The notes beneath the pieces were generated by a model. It was not told the origin of the DNA. It made no database searches and saw nothing but the letters and a program-made list of their open reading frames with translations. A DNA stretch of 64,000 nt from Gordonia polyisoprenivorans NBRC 16320 = JCM 10675. GTDB lineage: Bacteria; Actinomycetota; Actinomycetes; Mycobacteriales; Mycobacteriaceae. How positions within the stretch are numbered: the first letter of the stretch is position 1; every line of letters begins with the position of its first letter. The stretch is taken from contig NZ_BAEI01000060.1 of the NCBI RefSeq assembly GCF_000241325.1, forward strand, positions 1 through 64,000, given 5' to 3'. Below are positions 62,716-64,000 of the stretch, in pieces. The translations under genes were made by a program, and so were the position numbers.

Positions 62716-64000
62716 GTGAGTGACGACAACCCCGACGGCCGCGTGCCGGCGCGCGGCGCCGCAGGGGCCGGACCTGTGGTCACCTCCACCATCGATGTCC
62801 CTCCCGAGGTGGTGTTCGGGCTGCTCGGCACCAGCGATGTCAATCTGCGCACGCTCGAGCAACTCCTCCCGGCCGACATCCACGTCCGCGGCAACCAGAT
62901 CACGCTGCGTGGCCGTGGCGCCGACGTCGCCGCCGCCGAGCGCGTCATGGGTGAGCTCGTGGACCTCGTCGGTCGCGGCACCCCGCTGACCCCGGACCTC
63001 GTCCGCCACAGCGTGTCGATGCTGTCCGAGGGCGCCACCGAATCACCCGCCGACGTCCTGTCCCTCGACATCCTCTCGCGGCGCGGAAAGACCATCCGGC
63101 CCAAGACGCTCAACCAGAAGCGCTACGTCGACGCCATCGACGCCAACACCATCGTGTTCGGTCTGGGCCCGGCCGGTACCGGCAAGACCTATCTGGCGAT
63201 GGCCAAGGCGGTGCAGGCACTGCAATCCAAGAGCGTGAACCGCATCATTCTCACCAGGCCCGCGGTGGAAGCCGGTGAGCGACTGGGCTTTCTGCCCGGC
63301 ACACTCAGCGAGAAAATCGACCCGTATCTGCGTCCGCTCTACGACGCACTGCACGACATGATGGACCCCGAGTCGATCCCCAAGCTCATGGCCGCCGGGG
63401 TGATCGAGGTGGCGCCACTGGCATATATGCGTGGCCGGGCGCAGCCGGTGTCTACCAGGGTCCTCACGCCACAGGGCTTTCGTCCGATCGGTGACATCGA
63501 GGTCGGCGACCACGTCATCGGCTCGAACGGCTCGCCGACCGAGGTCCTCGGCGTCTACCCGCAGGGGTTCAAGGACATCGTGCGGGTCACCACTCAGGAC
63601 GGTGCGTCCACCCTCTGCTCCACCGATCACCTGTGGTCGGTGTACACGCGAGACGACCGTCGTCGCGGCACCGGCCCGCGGGTACTCGAGACGAAGGAGA
63701 TGATCGGAAATCTCCGGGCGGCGCACTATCACCGGTTCGAGTTGCCGCTCTTGAGTGGCGCTGCCGAGTTTCCTCGCCAACCGGTGCCGCTCGACCCCTA
63801 TGCGCTCGGTCTGATGCTGGGTGACGGCTGCATGGCGGGGATGGCCACGCCATCGTTCACGACAGCCGACCGAGAGCTGGTCGATGCGTTGGTCATGGCC
63901 GTGCCGGGTATTCGCGCACGGCAGCGATCCGACGTCGACTACGTCCTCAACCGGATCACCACTCCCGGTGAGCCGATCACGATCGAGAATCCGGTCACCC
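62716..64000 (+). CDS. phoH: PhoH-like ATPase, interrupted by an intein (runs off window)
   Basis: A PhoH-family ATPase starting at GTG 62716 and open to the window edge. An N-terminal KH-like part (NLRTLEQLLPADIHVRGNQITLRGRGADVAAAERVMGEL) precedes the ATPase, with Walker A FGLGPAGTGKTYLAMAKAV at about residues 150-160, LTRPAVEAGERLGFLPG and VIEVAPLAYMRGR. In uninterrupted PhoH proteins MRGR is followed by TLxDAFIILDEAQN (Walker B); here the frame continues into an intein after Arg241. It corresponds to M. tuberculosis phoH1. PhoH proteins are often RNA helicase/nuclease related; the function is not settled. Confidence 0.95.
   Translation, partial: MSDDNPDGRVPARGAAGAGPVVTSTIDVPPEVVFGLLGTSDVNLRTLEQLLPADIHVRGNQITLRGRGADVAAAERVMGELVDLVGRGTPLTPDLVRHSVSMLSEGATESPADVLSLDILSRRGKTIRPKTLNQKRYVDAIDANTIVFGLGPAGTGKTYLAMAKAVQALQSKSVNRIILTRPAVEAGERLGFLPGTLSEKIDPYLRPLYDALHDMMDPESIPKLMAAGVIEVAPLAYMRGRAQPVSTRVLTPQGFRPIGDIEVGDHVIGSNGSPTEVLGVYPQGFKDIVRVTTQDGASTLCSTDHLWSVYTRDDRRRGTGPRVLETKEMIGNLRAAHYHRFELPLLSGAAEFPRQPVPLDPYALGLMLGDGCMAGMATPSFTTADRELVDALVMAVPGIRARQRSDVDYVLNRITTPGEPITIENPVT
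63439..64000 (+). mobile_element. Intein with LAGLIDADG homing endonuclease in phoH (partial)
   Basis: From 63439 the reading frame encodes an intein: block A STRVLTPQGFRPIGDIEVGDHVIGSNG, block B region TLCSTDHLWSV with the splicing histidine (intein residue 64), then at 63805-63828 LGLMLGDG, the first endonuclease motif (residues 123-130). The first residue is Ala, not Cys or Ser, and a Trp stands two after the block B His (residue 66); with a Thr expected at +1 of the C-extein this fits class 3 inteins, which start splicing from an internal Cys. 187 residues are visible; the C-terminal splicing blocks lie beyond the window. Confidence 0.93.

Overview
The window is high-GC actinobacterial DNA. 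Gene content and order match mycolic-acid-containing Actinobacteria (Mycobacteriales), most likely Gordonia or a close relative such as Williamsia; the genus is inferred, not proven. Several blocks follow the order known from Mycobacterium tuberculosis: ppk1-fbiD-gpsA-DUF3515-AsnC-thiL-ung-FakA-recG-HNH; nadD-rsfS-gpgP-octT-degV-comEA-comEC-holA-rpsT; the ATP-grasp/alpha-E/transglutaminase trio next to lepA; subI-cysTWA and cysH-sirA-hemW; hrcA-dnaJ-rsmE-phoH. gpgP and octT belong to methylglucose lipopolysaccharide synthesis, a trait of this order.

Layout. 1-7.8 kb: start of polyphosphate kinase, F420 biosynthesis (fbiD), gpsA, thiL, a gamma carbonic anhydrase, ung, bluB, a crotonase and rpmB. 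8-13 kb: a FakA-like kinase, recG and a secreted HNH nuclease. 13-15.5 kb: a fasciclin lipoprotein and a membrane-anchored sulfite-oxidase-like enzyme, divergent, with matching ECF-sigma-type promoters on each side. 15.6-19.3 kb: proA, then a MoxR ATPase and VWA protein pair. 19.3-27.2 kb: the nadD to rpsT block. 27.5-33.6 kb: a sulfotransferase, the ATP-grasp/alpha-E/transglutaminase operon, a PemK-like protein and a hydrolase. 33.7-42 kb: lepA, an M3 peptidase, a large PLP decarboxylase, a CDF transporter and two very small membrane proteins.

42-52.1 kb is a complete sulfate assimilation locus: sulfate ABC importer (subI-cysT-cysW-cysA), then on the opposite strand sirA-cysH-cysD-cysN-chelatase with overlapping genes. 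Sulfate is imported, adenylated by CysDN, reduced by an Fe-S APS reductase and then by a siroheme sulfite reductase; the chelatase probably supports siroheme. A 29-codon leader peptide carrying the RRHVDLxR...SAxC signature precedes sirA, and a degenerate relative may precede subI.

52.3-57.5 kb holds hemW, a MarR regulator and an aliphatic amidase cluster (AmiC-like sensor, AmiB-like ATPase, AmiE) without recognisable AmiR or AmiS. 57.5-64 kb: a ParB-fold protein, hrcA-dnaJ-rsmE, an esterase, an NTF2-fold protein and phoH. phoH is interrupted between its Walker A and Walker B regions by an intein with a LAGLIDADG endonuclease motif and class-3-like features; it runs off the window edge.

Short tandem repeats of 14-21 bp are unusually frequent in gene ends and intergenic gaps, and one 21-bp family recurs at two distant loci. 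I saw no tRNA or rRNA genes, CRISPR arrays, insertion sequences or prophage.
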